The notes: a model not told the origin generated them from the letters alone. DNA of 38,223 bases from Chitinophagaceae bacterium (GCA_025934485.1 JAICXX010000039.1:1-38223); one strand, 5' to 3'. Shown: positions 8,629-16,616, counted from the stretch's first letter. Numbers and translations are program-made.

Positions 8629-9228
8629 ATGCTAAAAGTCGGCTTAACAGGCGGCATCGGTTCGGGTAAATCTACCATCGCCGCCGTTTTCGAAACGCTG
8701 GGTATCCCGGTCGCCTATGCCGATCTGGAAGCTAAACGGCTGATGAACGAAGACGCCGGTCTTCGTAATGCCATCATCCGGCAGTTCGGTGACGGCGCCT
8801 ATTCCGGTGCAACCCTGAACCGCAAATTCCTCGCGGAACGGGTCTTTGGCGACCCCGTAGCGCTGGAACGGCTCAACAGCCTTGTCCACCCGGTAACGAT
8901 CCGGGAAGGCGAGAAATGGATGCAAAACCTCGCCGGCCGCCATCCCTATGCCATCCGCGAAGCCGCACTGATCTTCGAGACGCGCGCCGCCGGCCATCTC
9001 GACTTCATCATCGGCGTCTATGCCCCCGCTTCCCTGCGTATCCACCGCGCTATGGGCCGCGATCACACCACCCGCGAAGACATCCTCCGCCGCATGCGCA
9101 ACCAGATCGACGAAGACATCAAGATGCGACTCTGCGACGCAGTGATCCGCAACGACGAACAAACCGCCGTGATCCCGCAGGTGCTGGAACTGCACGAACG
9201 CCTCCTTAAAATGGCAAACCCGGCGTGA
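8629..9228 (+). CDS. coaE: Dephospho-CoA kinase
   Basis: Last step of coenzyme A synthesis: ATP-dependent phosphorylation of dephospho-CoA at the ribose 3'-OH. The 199-residue protein is of normal size. The P-loop GLTGGIGSGKST is at 5-16, followed by the conserved YADLEAKRLM, the LNSLVHP segment and EAALIFET. It ends shortly after the DAVIRND strand motif. The start is fixed by the P-loop distance. The GC hairpin at 8606-8620 just upstream could influence initiation. The stop codon lies in a second hairpin (9217-9236). Confidence 0.97.
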   Translation: MLKVGLTGGIGSGKSTIAAVFETLGIPVAYADLEAKRLMNEDAGLRNAIIRQFGDGAYSGATLNRKFLAERVFGDPVALERLNSLVHPVTIREGEKWMQNLAGRHPYAIREAALIFETRAAGHLDFIIGVYAPASLRIHRAMGRDHTTREDILRRMRNQIDEDIKMRLCDAVIRNDEQTAVIPQVLELHERLLKMANPA

Positions 9229-9236
9229 GCCGGGTT
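9217..9236. terminator. Hairpin across the coaE stop, between convergent genes
   Basis: AACCCGGC-GTGA-GCCGGGTT is a perfect 8-bp stem whose loop and right arm include the coaE stop codon (9226-9228). It lies 7 bp from the end of the convergent aminotransferase gene. No U-run follows on either strand, so it may be a weak terminator or an mRNA 3' end stabiliser. Confidence 0.5.
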
Positions 9237-9242
9237 CGTGCC

Positions 9243-10433
9243 TTATTTCAATTTCGCGAGTGCATCTTTGATCCTGACCCAGGCCCGCTCGATGTTCGCC
9301 ATGCTGTTGGCAAACGAGAACCGCACACAGGCCGGCTCACCGAACGCATCTCCCATCACGGACGACACATGCGCCGTATTCAGCAGGTACATGGAGAAGT
9401 CGGCGGAATTCTTAATGGTCGTCGTCCCATCCGATTTGCCATAGTAAGCCGATACATCCGGGAAGATATAGAAGGCTCCCTGCGGCTCGAAACATTTCAG
9501 CCCGGGGATGCTCCTGACCAGCTCCATGGTCCGTACCCGACGCCTGGCGAACTCCTTCACCATCTCATGCGAAGGCGAGAGATCGGCCGTCAGGGCCACC
9601 ACCGCCGATTTCTGGGCGATACTGTTCGTCCCGCTGGTGAACTGGCCCTGCAGCTTCTCGCAGGCCTTGGCGATCTCCACATTGGACGCGGTAAAACCGA
9701 GCCGCCAGCCCGTCATAGCAAAACCCTTGCTCAGGCCGTTGATCACGATCACCCGGTCTTTTATATCGGCAAACTGCGCAATGCTTTCGTTCTTGCCGAT
9801 ATAATTGATGTATTCATAGATCTCATCGCTGAGGATCGCCACCTGCGGATGCTTGCGGAAGACCTCCGCCAGACCTTCCAGCTCCTGTCGCGTATAAACG
9901 GCCCCGGAAGGGTTACACGGGGAGCTGAACAGGAACGCCTTGGTCTTGGGGGTGATCGCCTTTTCCAGCTGGGCCGGCGTGATCTTAAAGCCGCTTTCCA
10001 GCGTGGTGTGGGCCTCTACTACTTTGCCACGGGCGATCTTCACCAGCTCAGAGTACGTCACCCAATACGGCGTAGGGATGATCACTTCATCCCCATCGTC
10101 GACCAGCGCCAGAATGACATTGGCCAGGCTCTGCTTGGCACCGGTGGAAACAACGATATTCTCGGGCTTGTAATCCAGGTTGTTGTCGCGCTTGAGCTTG
10201 ACACAAACGGCTTCACGCAGATCCAGGTAACCGGCTACCGGAGTGTAATGGCTCCAGTTATCGTCGATCGCCTTTTTGGCAGCCTCCTTGATGTGGGTAG
10301 GCGTATCGAAATCGGGTTCTCCCAGGGAAAGATCGATCACGTCGATGCCCTGGGCTCTCAGCTCACGGCCCAGCTTGGCCATTTTGAGGGTTTCCGGCTC
10401 GCTGAAGCGGGAAAGAATGGAGGATAATTGCAT
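9243..10433 (-). CDS. Aspartate-type aminotransferase (class I/II, PLP-dependent)
   Basis: A 396-residue fold-type I aminotransferase of the 1-beta aspartate/prephenate aminotransferase kind. The PLP lysine is K236 in NGLSKGFAMTGWRLG. Other cofactor residues are visible: N174 in NPSG, D203 in LSDEIYEY and the STGAKQSL turn at 96-103. A C-terminal arginine in ACVRFSFA should hold the substrate carboxylate. The N-terminal LSLGEPDFDTP is typical of the subgroup. It probably interconverts aspartate and oxaloacetate with glutamate, but activity on prephenate or other amino acids cannot be excluded. Confidence 0.92.
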   Translation of the reverse strand: MQLSSILSRFSEPETLKMAKLGRELRAQGIDVIDLSLGEPDFDTPTHIKEAAKKAIDDNWSHYTPVAGYLDLREAVCVKLKRDNNLDYKPENIVVSTGAKQSLANVILALVDDGDEVIIPTPYWVTYSELVKIARGKVVEAHTTLESGFKITPAQLEKAITPKTKAFLFSSPCNPSGAVYTRQELEGLAEVFRKHPQVAILSDEIYEYINYIGKNESIAQFADIKDRVIVINGLSKGFAMTGWRLGFTASNVEIAKACEKLQGQFTSGTNSIAQKSAVVALTADLSPSHEMVKEFARRRVRTMELVRSIPGLKCFEPQGAFYIFPDVSAYYGKSDGTTTIKNSADFSMYLLNTAHVSSVMGDAFGEPACVRFSFANSMANIERAWVRIKDALAKLK

Positions 10434-10554
10434 AATTTATGAAATTTGATGTCTGGCCTGTCGGCCCAGCGGCCTCGGGCCGCTCTGGAAATTGCCGCGT
10501 CGGCTTCAAAACAGCCGCGAAATTAGGAAAAAACCATCGCGTGGGGAAAAAACC

Positions 10555-10562
10555 TATATTTG
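10555..10562 (+). promoter_or_regulatory. -7 promoter element of secDF
   Basis: TATATTTG matches TAnnTTTG, 31 bp upstream of the ATG at 10594. It supports that start rather than an in-frame start at 10492, which would lie upstream of the promoter. No clear -33 TTG is seen. Confidence 0.5.
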
Positions 10563-10593
10563 CCGTTCCAAAAAAAACAAACGTCAACCTCCA

Positions 10594-13500
10594 ATGAGAG
10601 CACTGGTAAGTATTTTTGCTGCTTTATTGATCATTATCTCTGTCTACCAGCTTTCCTTTACCTGGTTCGTGAACAAGCATGAGTCGGCGATGGAAGCGAA
10701 GGCGAAGAGTTATGTCACGCGATTGTATCCCCAATCCCCCGCCCAAAGATATCCCGGCGATAAAGAGGCACAAGCCCTCTACCAGGATAGCCTCGATGAA
10801 TTGTATAACATGCGTAGGTCGCGATTGTTGGATAGCACAAAAGAAACCAAGATCACTCCCTGGGGGACGACGTATCAAAAAGCAAAAGAAAGCGAGCTGC
10901 TGCTCGGTCTCGATCTGCAAGGCGGGATGAGTGTGACGATGAATGTCGCGCTGGACGGGCTTGTCAAAAACCTGGCAAATAATCAGCATGACCCCATGCT
11001 GCTGCAGGCCATCGCCCGTGCCGATCAAAGCAATACCGGTGGCAATTTCATCGACCGCTTTGCGACGGCCTACAAAGAGGTCAACCCCACCGGCCATCTC
11101 GCGCCGATGTTCTCGAATATCAACCGCAACAAGATCGGCTACGACGCATCCGATGCTACCGTTATCGCTTACCTGCACGACCAGGCCAGCGCCGCCATGC
11201 ATCAGACCTTCCAGGTCCTCAATAACCGTATCAACCAGTTCGGTGTCGCCCAGCCCAATATCAATCTCGACGAAGCCCGCGGCATCATCACCGTGGAACT
11301 GGCCGGCGCCCGCGACCCGGAACGTATCCGCAAGTACCTGCAATCCAGCGCCAACCTGCAGTTCTGGGAAGTCTACAATCTCGGCGATCTGCAGAACAGC
11401 TTCATCAGCGCGGACAAAGCCCTTCAGAACTACCTCAACGGCGTAAAACCCGATTCTGCCAAAACGGACAGCTCCGCTACCGCGAAGAACGATACCGCCA
11501 AAGCAAAAAAAGATACGGCAGCGAACACCGCGAATGCCAACCCGCTCTTCAAGGTCATGGTGCCTGCTGAAGGACAGCAGGACCCCAAGACGGGTCAGCC
11601 GGTCTATCCGAGCTTTATCGCCCGGAGCATGCTGAAGGACACGGCTACCGTTAACGCCTATCTGGCGAACCCCCTGGTTCGTAACAAGTTCCCGCAGGAC
11701 CTCAAATTCCTCTGGGGAAAACAGCAATTTGACAACGATGGTAAAGCCTACCCCTTCCTCGAGCTCTATGCCATCAAGACCATCCCCGGCACGGATAAGG
11801 CCCGGATCGAAGGTTCGGTGATCGAGCAGGCGAGCCAGGACTTCGACCCCATCACCAGCGAGGTCGTCGTGGAAATGAGTATGAATAAGCAGGGCACGAA
11901 GGCCTGGGCCGATATGACCACCAAGAACGTCGGCAAACCCATCGCCATCGTCCTCGATGATATCGTCTATTCGGCGCCCAACGTCGAGGAACCCATCACG
12001 GGCGGCCAGTCCCGCATCACCATGGGCAGCAGCAAAGGCAACCAAAGCATCACCGAAGGACAGGATCTGGCCAATATCCTCAAGTCCGGTAAGCTCGACG
12101 CCCCGGCCAAGATCCAGGCGGAAACGGTCGTAGGTCCTACCCTGGGCCGCGAAGCCGTCAACGGCGGCATGATGGCCTTCGGATTGTCCTTCCTCGTGAT
12201 CTTCATCCTGATGCTCGTGTATTACAACACGGGCGGCTGGGTGGCTAACTGCGCCCTGATCCTGAACCTGCTGTTCACCGTCGGCGTGCTGAGCGCACTC
12301 CATGCGACCCTCACCGCTCCCGGTATCGCCGGTCTCGTACTCACGGTAGGTATGGCGGTGGACACGAACGTTATCATCTTCGAACGTATCAAAGAAGAGC
12401 TCACCCGCGGCAAGAGCTACCAGATCGCCGTCAAGGACGGTTACAGACGCTCACTGCCACCCGTACTCGACGCCCACGTAACGACCATGCTCACCGCGCT
12501 GATCCTGTTCTATTTCGGTCTCGGACCGGTGAAAGGCTTCGCCACGACGCAGATCCTCGGTATCCTGCTGTCCCTGTTCTGCGGTATCCTGGTCTCGCGC
12601 TTGATCACCGATTTCTACACCAATAAGAACCGGCACTTCCAATATTTCACCGGCATTTCGCGCCGCATCTTCAAACATGCGTCGTTCAAATTCATCGAAT
12701 ACCGGAAAGTAGCCTATATGATCTCCGTCGTCGTGCTTATCCTCGGCGTAGGCTCCTTCTTCCATGGTTTCCGCAAAGGCGTGGAATTCCAGGGCGGACG
12801 CAGCTATGTGATCAACTTCCACAAAGTCGTAAGGCAGGACGAGGTCGCATCGGCACTGAAAAGGGCCCTCACAGGCACCGAACCCGAGATCAAGACCTAC
12901 GGCGATCAGGAACACCTCGAGATCACCACGGATTACATGGTCAATAGCACCGCTCCTAACGCCGACTCGGCCGTTCAGTTTGCCGTGTATGGCGCGGTCA
13001 AACAGTTCCTTCCCGTTGGCACCACCTACGAACAGTTCGCCTCACCCACCGCACGCGTACGCTTCGTGGAAGGCAGCACCAAGGTAGAGCCCACCATCTC
13101 GGCCGATCTCAAGGCCGGCGCGGTAAAGGCAACGATCTTCGCCATCCTGATCATCTTCATCTATATCTTCATCCGGTTCCGCGACTGGCGGTATTCGCTG
13201 GGTACCATCATCTCCCTGCTGCACGACGTATTCGTGACGCTGGCGGTGTTCTCCTGGCTGCACACCATCGTGCCCTTCCCGCTGGAGATCAACCAGCACT
13301 TTATCGCGGCAGTGCTAACGGTCATCGGTTTCTCGATGAACGACACCGTGATCGTGTTCGACCGGATCCGCGAGGATAGCCGGCTGATGAAAGGCGCCAG
13401 CAACGGCGAGATCATCAACAAAGCCGTCAACGATACCCTCAGCCGCACCATCATGACCTCGCTCACGGTATTCCTCACGCTCCTGATCCTGTTCCTCGTA

Positions 13501-13677
13501 GGTGGTGAGGTGACCAAGGGCTTCGCCTTCGCGATGCTCATCGGGGTGATCACCGGTACCTATTCCTCGATCTTCGTAGCAGCTCCCTTCCTGGTGGATT
13601 TCGCCAAAGGCAAACCCCTGGGCCGCGACGCTGATGCGACACCGGTAAAAAAGAAGACGACTACGGCGAAAGCATAA
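10594..13677 (+). CDS. secDF: Protein translocase SecDF (SecD-SecF fusion)
   Basis: Membrane protein that uses the proton gradient to pull exported proteins out of the SecYEG channel on the periplasmic side. The 1027-residue chain joins SecD and SecF, as usual in Bacteroidota. SecD marks are an N-terminal membrane helix, GLDLQGGMSVTM (from 105) and VGMAVDTNVIIFERIKEEL with D590. The SecF half begins with its own helix near 705, then GVEFQGGRSYVINF (from 730), FSMNDTVIVFDRI with D917, and SRTIMTSL with R951. By motif these match the proton-path residues D340, D637 and R671 of the Thermus protein. A Lys/Asp/Thr/Ala-rich linker (about 288-316) interrupts the periplasmic domain. An extra 34 codons upstream (from 10492) are rejected because the promoter lies inside them. 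Confidence 0.97.
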   Translation: MRALVSIFAALLIIISVYQLSFTWFVNKHESAMEAKAKSYVTRLYPQSPAQRYPGDKEAQALYQDSLDELYNMRRSRLLDSTKETKITPWGTTYQKAKESELLLGLDLQGGMSVTMNVALDGLVKNLANNQHDPMLLQAIARADQSNTGGNFIDRFATAYKEVNPTGHLAPMFSNINRNKIGYDASDATVIAYLHDQASAAMHQTFQVLNNRINQFGVAQPNINLDEARGIITVELAGARDPERIRKYLQSSANLQFWEVYNLGDLQNSFISADKALQNYLNGVKPDSAKTDSSATAKNDTAKAKKDTAANTANANPLFKVMVPAEGQQDPKTGQPVYPSFIARSMLKDTATVNAYLANPLVRNKFPQDLKFLWGKQQFDNDGKAYPFLELYAIKTIPGTDKARIEGSVIEQASQDFDPITSEVVVEMSMNKQGTKAWADMTTKNVGKPIAIVLDDIVYSAPNVEEPITGGQSRITMGSSKGNQSITEGQDLANILKSGKLDAPAKIQAETVVGPTLGREAVNGGMMAFGLSFLVIFILMLVYYNTGGWVANCALILNLLFTVGVLSALHATLTAPGIAGLVLTVGMAVDTNVIIFERIKEELTRGKSYQIAVKDGYRRSLPPVLDAHVTTMLTALILFYFGLGPVKGFATTQILGILLSLFCGILVSRLITDFYTNKNRHFQYFTGISRRIFKHASFKFIEYRKVAYMISVVVLILGVGSFFHGFRKGVEFQGGRSYVINFHKVVRQDEVASALKRALTGTEPEIKTYGDQEHLEITTDYMVNSTAPNADSAVQFAVYGAVKQFLPVGTTYEQFASPTARVRFVEGSTKVEPTISADLKAGAVKATIFAILIIFIYIFIRFRDWRYSLGTIISLLHDVFVTLAVFSWLHTIVPFPLEINQHFIAAVLTVIGFSMNDTVIVFDRIREDSRLMKGASNGEIINKAVNDTLSRTIMTSLTVFLTLLILFLVGGEVTKGFAFAMLIGVITGTYSSIFVAAPFLVDFAKGKPLGRDADATPVKKKTTTAKA

Positions 13678-13697
13678 TAAAAAGCGTAATAAAAATT

Positions 13698-13727
13698 AAA
13701 AGGGTGTCTCAAACGGGACACCCTTCG
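13698..13727. terminator. Terminator hairpin after secDF
   Basis: AAGGGTGTC (13700-13708) pairs with GACACCCTT (13717-13725) as a 9-bp stem. The strand read leftwards has the T-rich tail (TTTTAATTTTTATT), while the plus strand has only CGTCTATT. It probably ends secDF transcription and blocks minus-strand readthrough. Confidence 0.65.
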
Positions 13728-13741
13728 TCTATTAAGCTGGC

Positions 13742-13909
13742 GCTGAAAATACTACTCATCCCGCAGCCGGATTCCTTTCGGTCACCCATCGCCCTGATTA
13801 TACCATCCACACCAATTCGTACTTTATTTTACCTGCGACGGCCATTGGAATGCCTATGCTAACCGGCTGACCACGGAGATCCTGGTGCCGCTCCTGAAAT
13901 ATCAAAATA
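13742..13909 (+). pseudogene. Possible remnant of an SGNH/GDSL-type hydrolase C-terminus
   Basis: Two adjoining frames read as protein. One (from 13742) includes RPDYTIHTNSYF; a shift near 13828 continues as CDGHWNAYANRL followed by TTEILVPLLKYQNK. The block DGHWNAYANRL resembles the catalytic Asp-x-x-His region near the C-terminus of SGNH/GDSL hydrolases and related AlgJ/X-type proteins (DxHWNxxGN). No start codon or remaining domain lies upstream; secDF and its terminator end just before. This is best read as a decayed gene end. It is short, so chance similarity is possible. Confidence 0.35.
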
Positions 13910-13933
13910 AAAAACCGCCTGTTGATCAGGCGG
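13907..13933 (-). terminator. Terminator of the small secreted-protein operon
   Basis: On the minus strand CCGCCTG-ATCAA-CAGGCGG is followed by TTTTTTATTTT, a 7-bp GC stem with a clear U-run. It lies 12 bp after the stop of the histidine-repeat peptide gene, which supports that short frame being a real transcribed gene. Confidence 0.85.
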
Positions 13934-13945
13934 CCCGTTTGATTT

Positions 13946-14119
13946 TTAATGATGCCCGGAGTGATGTACAGGATGGTGCACCGGGTGATGATGCACGGTA
14001 TGATGTACCGAATGATGCACCGGGTGATGTACCGGATGATGCATGGGGTGATGTTCCTGAGCACTCGCAAAACTGCATAAAGCAATAAATAAGGCAGAAG
14101 CCAATAGGACCTTCTTCAT
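13946..14119 (-). CDS. Secreted histidine-repeat peptide (57 residues)
   Basis: A short gene, easily missed. ATG at 14119 opens a clean signal peptide (MKKVLLASALFIALCSFASA) with cleavage expected before Q21. The mature 37-residue part is built of repeats of the type HHPV, HHSV and HHTV and ends SGHH; it holds 19 histidines in nine pairs or triplets and no cysteine. Such a chain should bind divalent transition metals such as Ni, Zn, Co or Cu; that is inference from composition. The gene lies 22 bp after the repeat-protein gene at 14142-14450 on the same strand and ends 12 bp before an intrinsic terminator. Its operon is divergent from a kinase-regulator pair and close to metal-type RND pumps, which suggests a role in metal buffering. 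Confidence 0.75.
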   Translation of the reverse strand: MKKVLLASALFIALCSFASAQEHHPMHHPVHHPVHHSVHHTVHHHPVHHPVHHSGHH

Positions 14120-14141
14120 GTGGTTGTTTTATATTAAAAGA

Positions 14142-14450
14142 TCAGTTTTTCTTGGGTGCGGGAGCAGTAGCTGGCTTGGCAGCAGCCTGTTTGTTGGCTT
14201 TGTACCGCATGTCGGGCGTACCATCCTTTTTGGTGGGGCCGGCCGGCTTGTTCTTGGCGGCATCTTTATTAGCCTTATACCGCATGTCCGGCGTGCCATC
14301 CTTCTTGGTAGGACCCACAGTGGCAGGGGTCTTGGTAGCGGTTTTCGTGGTAGCAGGCTTGGTTTTGGCGGTCTTGGCAGGTGTCGTCTGAGCGAAAGAA
14401 AGTCCGGCAAAAGCAAGCAACAAATTGAGAATCAGGACAAATCTTTTCAT
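14142..14450 (-). CDS. Secreted Lys/Thr/Ala-rich protein with two identical 17-residue repeats
   Basis: A 102-residue exported protein: signal peptide to about residue 20 (GLSFAQ), then a Lys/Thr/Pro/Ala-rich stretch and two identical copies of GPTKKDGTPDMRYKANK at 46-62 and 71-87, joined by DAAKNKPA, and a basic tail. There are no cysteines and no recognised domain. I recall similar KDGTPDMRYK motifs in small secreted proteins of other Bacteroidota, but no function. It is the first gene of a two-gene operon with the histidine-repeat peptide and starts 51 bp from a TTAAC direct-repeat box in the region shared with the kinase gene. Confidence 0.8.
   Translation of the reverse strand: MKRFVLILNLLLAFAGLSFAQTTPAKTAKTKPATTKTATKTPATVGPTKKDGTPDMRYKANKDAAKNKPAGPTKKDGTPDMRYKANKQAAAKPATAPAPKKN
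14190..14315 (-). repeat. Two 51-bp in-gene repeats coding an identical peptide
   Basis: The segments 14190-14240 and 14265-14315 encode the same 17 residues. Codon by codon they differ at nine synonymous positions and at none that changes an amino acid, so the peptide unit has been kept while the DNA diverged. Confidence 0.9.
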
Positions 14451-14501
14451 ACTAGGTGTTTTAGGAAGTAAACGAAAAAACCCTTATATTATTACTACTC
14501 C

Positions 14502-14517
14502 TTAACCACTACTTAAC
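14502..14517 (+). promoter_or_regulatory. TTAAC direct-repeat box A (kinase-regulator / secreted-protein divergent region)
   Basis: TTAAC-CACTAC-TTAAC: two 5-bp half-sites with 11-bp period, the spacing expected for an OmpR/PhoB-type response regulator dimer. The same layout recurs at 16581 and 23247. It lies 32 bp upstream of a -7-like CAAATTTG (14550-14557) for the kinase gene, and 51 bp from the ATG of the divergent secreted-protein operon. Confidence 0.55.
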
Positions 14518-14563
14518 TATTTCCGTTATGTAGTCAGATTAATGCTTAGCAAATTTGCATTTC

Positions 14564-15844
14564 ATGCGCTCGTCAACCTTAAAATGGATCGTCCTCTCAG
14601 CCACCTTGCTAGCAGCTATCGTGGTCACCGTTCAGCTTTACTGGTTGAAAAAAGTATATTCCTTTGAGCAAAGACAGTTCAATGTCAATGTTGTAAAGAG
14701 CATCCGCGGCGTCTTCGAAGACCTGGAGATGAACGACCAGGCCGGTGTCATTGTCAAGGACCTCATCGACGCCCCCGCCGATAACTATTTCTCTTTCAAG
14801 GCCGATACCATCCCGCCAAAAGATTCCCTGTTGTTCTACATCCAGGACGAATTCGCCGATTTCGGGGTGCTCACGGATTGTAAACTAGGGGCTTACAGCG
14901 TGTCCGACAACAAATACATCTACCAGGATTATCTTCCCGCCCCCGCATCGCGTTACGCCACCAATAAGCTATCTGCTCAGGATCTGCCGGTCTACAACAA
15001 GCCCTTCGACTATATCGTCCTTTATTTCCCGCATCGCCAGGAATACGTGCTGGAACAAATGGACTTCTGGATCGTCAGCACCGTCGTCCTCTTTCTGGCC
15101 CTCATCGGCCTGGCTGCCAGCCTGTTCTACTTCTACCGGCAGAAATTCCTGGCCGAGATCCAAAAGGACTTCGTCAACAACTTCACCCACGAGTTCAAGA
15201 CCCCGCTGGCCGTCATGAAGATCGCCGCCGACGTCCTTTCCCAGGGTACGATCCTCCAGCAGCCGGACCGGCAGGAACGTTACGCCACCATCATCCGCAA
15301 TCAAACGGAGCATCTCCAGAGCCAGGTAGAACGGCTGCTGCGGACGGCTTCCATCGAGACCAAGGATCTGCCCATCAACAAAGAAGAGGTGGACCCGACC
15401 CAGCTCATCGAGCAGGCCCTCGGGAAGGTCCAGCCCCTCATCGAGCAAAAAAAGGCCAAGGTCGAGCTCAAGATAGAAGACCTCAACGGGACCGGCGGCC
15501 GCGTCCATGCGGACAAGGCCCATCTCGAGCTGGCGGTCGTCAATCTGCTGGAGAATGCCCTGAAATACTCTGCCGAACCGCACATCGTGGTCGAGACCGG
15601 GCATTCCGAGGACGAGTTCTTCATCTCCGTGAAGGACAACGGCGTAGGCATCGAAAAACAATATTTGAAGAATATCTTTAAAAAATTTTACAGGGTTCCC
15701 ACCGGCGATATCCACGACGTCAAAGGATTCGGTTTAGGCCTGAATTTTGTCAAACGGATCATCGACGCCCACAAAGGCAAGATCAAAGTCAACAGTTTGC
15801 CGGGCATTGGAACGGAATTCCGATTATTCATTCCTCTCAACTAA
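14564..15844 (+). CDS. Sensor histidine kinase (HisKA/HATPase_c)
   Basis: Membrane kinase of a two-component system. From ATG 14564 the chain is 426 residues: helix at about 8-28, a periplasmic sensor region 29-167, a second helix 168-190, and the kinase core. The phospho-accepting histidine is H209 in FTHEFKTPLAV; the N box is NLLENALKYS (327-336), G1 is DNGVGI (358-363) and G2 is GFGLGL (388-393). No HAMP or PAS domain is evident. The sensor region has few His or Cys, so metal sensing is not obvious from it. An in-frame TTG at 14555 is an alternative start; ATG is preferred. The regulator gene follows after 4 bp. Confidence 0.93.
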   Translation: MRSSTLKWIVLSATLLAAIVVTVQLYWLKKVYSFEQRQFNVNVVKSIRGVFEDLEMNDQAGVIVKDLIDAPADNYFSFKADTIPPKDSLLFYIQDEFADFGVLTDCKLGAYSVSDNKYIYQDYLPAPASRYATNKLSAQDLPVYNKPFDYIVLYFPHRQEYVLEQMDFWIVSTVVLFLALIGLAASLFYFYRQKFLAEIQKDFVNNFTHEFKTPLAVMKIAADVLSQGTILQQPDRQERYATIIRNQTEHLQSQVERLLRTASIETKDLPINKEEVDPTQLIEQALGKVQPLIEQKKAKVELKIEDLNGTGGRVHADKAHLELAVVNLLENALKYSAEPHIVVETGHSEDEFFISVKDNGVGIEKQYLKNIFKKFYRVPTGDIHDVKGFGLGLNFVKRIIDAHKGKIKVNSLPGIGTEFRLFIPLN

Positions 15845-15848
15845 GACT

Positions 15849-16550
15849 ATGCAACAAGCGTCAAAAGTAAAAGTGTTATTGGCTGAAGACGACCTTTCCC
15901 TGGGATATGTCATCAAGGATAATTTGATTGACGCCGGTTACGAGGTAGTACTGTGCCCCGACGGCCAGTCCGCTATCGACAAATTCGACAAGAACGAGTT
16001 CGCGATCTGCCTGCTCGATGTCATGATGCCCAATAAAGATGGGTTTGCCGTCGCCAGAAAGATCCGCCAGCAAAGCGATATGGTCCCCATCCTCTTTCTC
16101 ACGGCCAGGTCCATGGAAGAGGACAAGATCAAAGGCTTCCAAAGCGGGGCCGACGACTATATCACCAAACCCTTCAGTATCCAGGAGCTCCTCATGCGCA
16201 TGGAAGTGTTCCTCCGCCGGACCAGGAAGATGCATTCGGAAAAGTCCGTGACCTTCACTATAGGGCAGCTCAATTTCTCCTACACGGATCTGAAGCTCAC
16301 CATCGGCACCGAAGTCTTCAATCTCACGCAAAAAGAAGCCGATCTCCTGAAATTCCTTTGCGAACACTCCAACCGCATTTTGAAACGGGAGGAGGTATTG
16401 CTCAACGTTTGGGGCAAAGACGACTACTTCCTGGGCCGGAGCATGGACGTGTTCATCACCAAGCTCCGCAAATACTTCAAGAGCGATCCGCACGTTAATC
16501 TCGAGACCATACACGGCGTCGGTTTCCGGTTCAATACCCCCAATAAATGA
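15849..16550 (+). CDS. OmpR-family response regulator
   Basis: Cognate regulator of the kinase, 4 bp downstream. The 233-residue protein has a receiver domain with acidic residues E13/D14/D15, phospho-acceptor D57 (CLLDVMMP), T85 and K107 (ITKPFS), then a winged-helix DNA-binding domain (from about 135) with LTQKEADLLKFL, RILKREEVLLNVWG, RSMDVFITKLRKY and the terminal IHGVGFRF. The ATG at 15849 is chosen because upstream in-frame codons lie inside the kinase gene. OmpR-family proteins bind direct repeats with about 11-bp period; three such TTAAC boxes lie upstream of this operon and of two efflux transcription units, making them its likely targets. Confidence 0.95.
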   Translation: MQQASKVKVLLAEDDLSLGYVIKDNLIDAGYEVVLCPDGQSAIDKFDKNEFAICLLDVMMPNKDGFAVARKIRQQSDMVPILFLTARSMEEDKIKGFQSGADDYITKPFSIQELLMRMEVFLRRTRKMHSEKSVTFTIGQLNFSYTDLKLTIGTEVFNLTQKEADLLKFLCEHSNRILKREEVLLNVWGKDDYFLGRSMDVFITKLRKYFKSDPHVNLETIHGVGFRFNTPNK

Positions 16551-16580
16551 GGGTGTCCGGGCGTTAAGCGTAATCAAGAC

Positions 16581-16596
16581 TTAACCGCTGATTAAC
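16581..16596 (+). promoter_or_regulatory. TTAAC direct-repeat box B (tolC-adaptor-RND operon)
   Basis: TTAAC-CGCTGA-TTAAC, same 11-bp period and orientation as boxes A and C. It ends 12 bp before the -7 element at 16609, so the right half overlaps the -33 region, where no TTG is present. This suits an activated promoter. A TTAAG/CTTAA inverted pair (16564-16568, 16580-16584) overlaps its left side. Confidence 0.6.
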
Positions 16597-16608
16597 ATCA
16601 GAATAGAA

Positions 16609-16616
16609 TAGTTTTG
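16609..16616 (+). promoter_or_regulatory. -7 promoter element of the efflux operon
   Basis: TAGTTTTG matches TAnnTTTG and lies 28 bp before the ATG at 16645. It shows that the efflux genes have their own promoter rather than depending only on readthrough from the regulator gene. Confidence 0.55.

Noticed and set aside
10492..10593. Longer N-terminus for SecDF
   Set aside because: The extra 34 codons are basic and polar, precede the membrane helix unnaturally, and lie over the -7 element at 10555.
13949..14050. Short repeats (GATGATG-CACCGGG type) suggesting a CRISPR or satellite
   Set aside because: The units are in-frame codons of a histidine-repeat peptide behind a signal sequence, with no unique spacers and no cas genes.
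15747..15848. Longer N-terminus for the response regulator
   Set aside because: These codons lie inside the kinase gene in another frame; the receiver domain starts right after the ATG at 15849.
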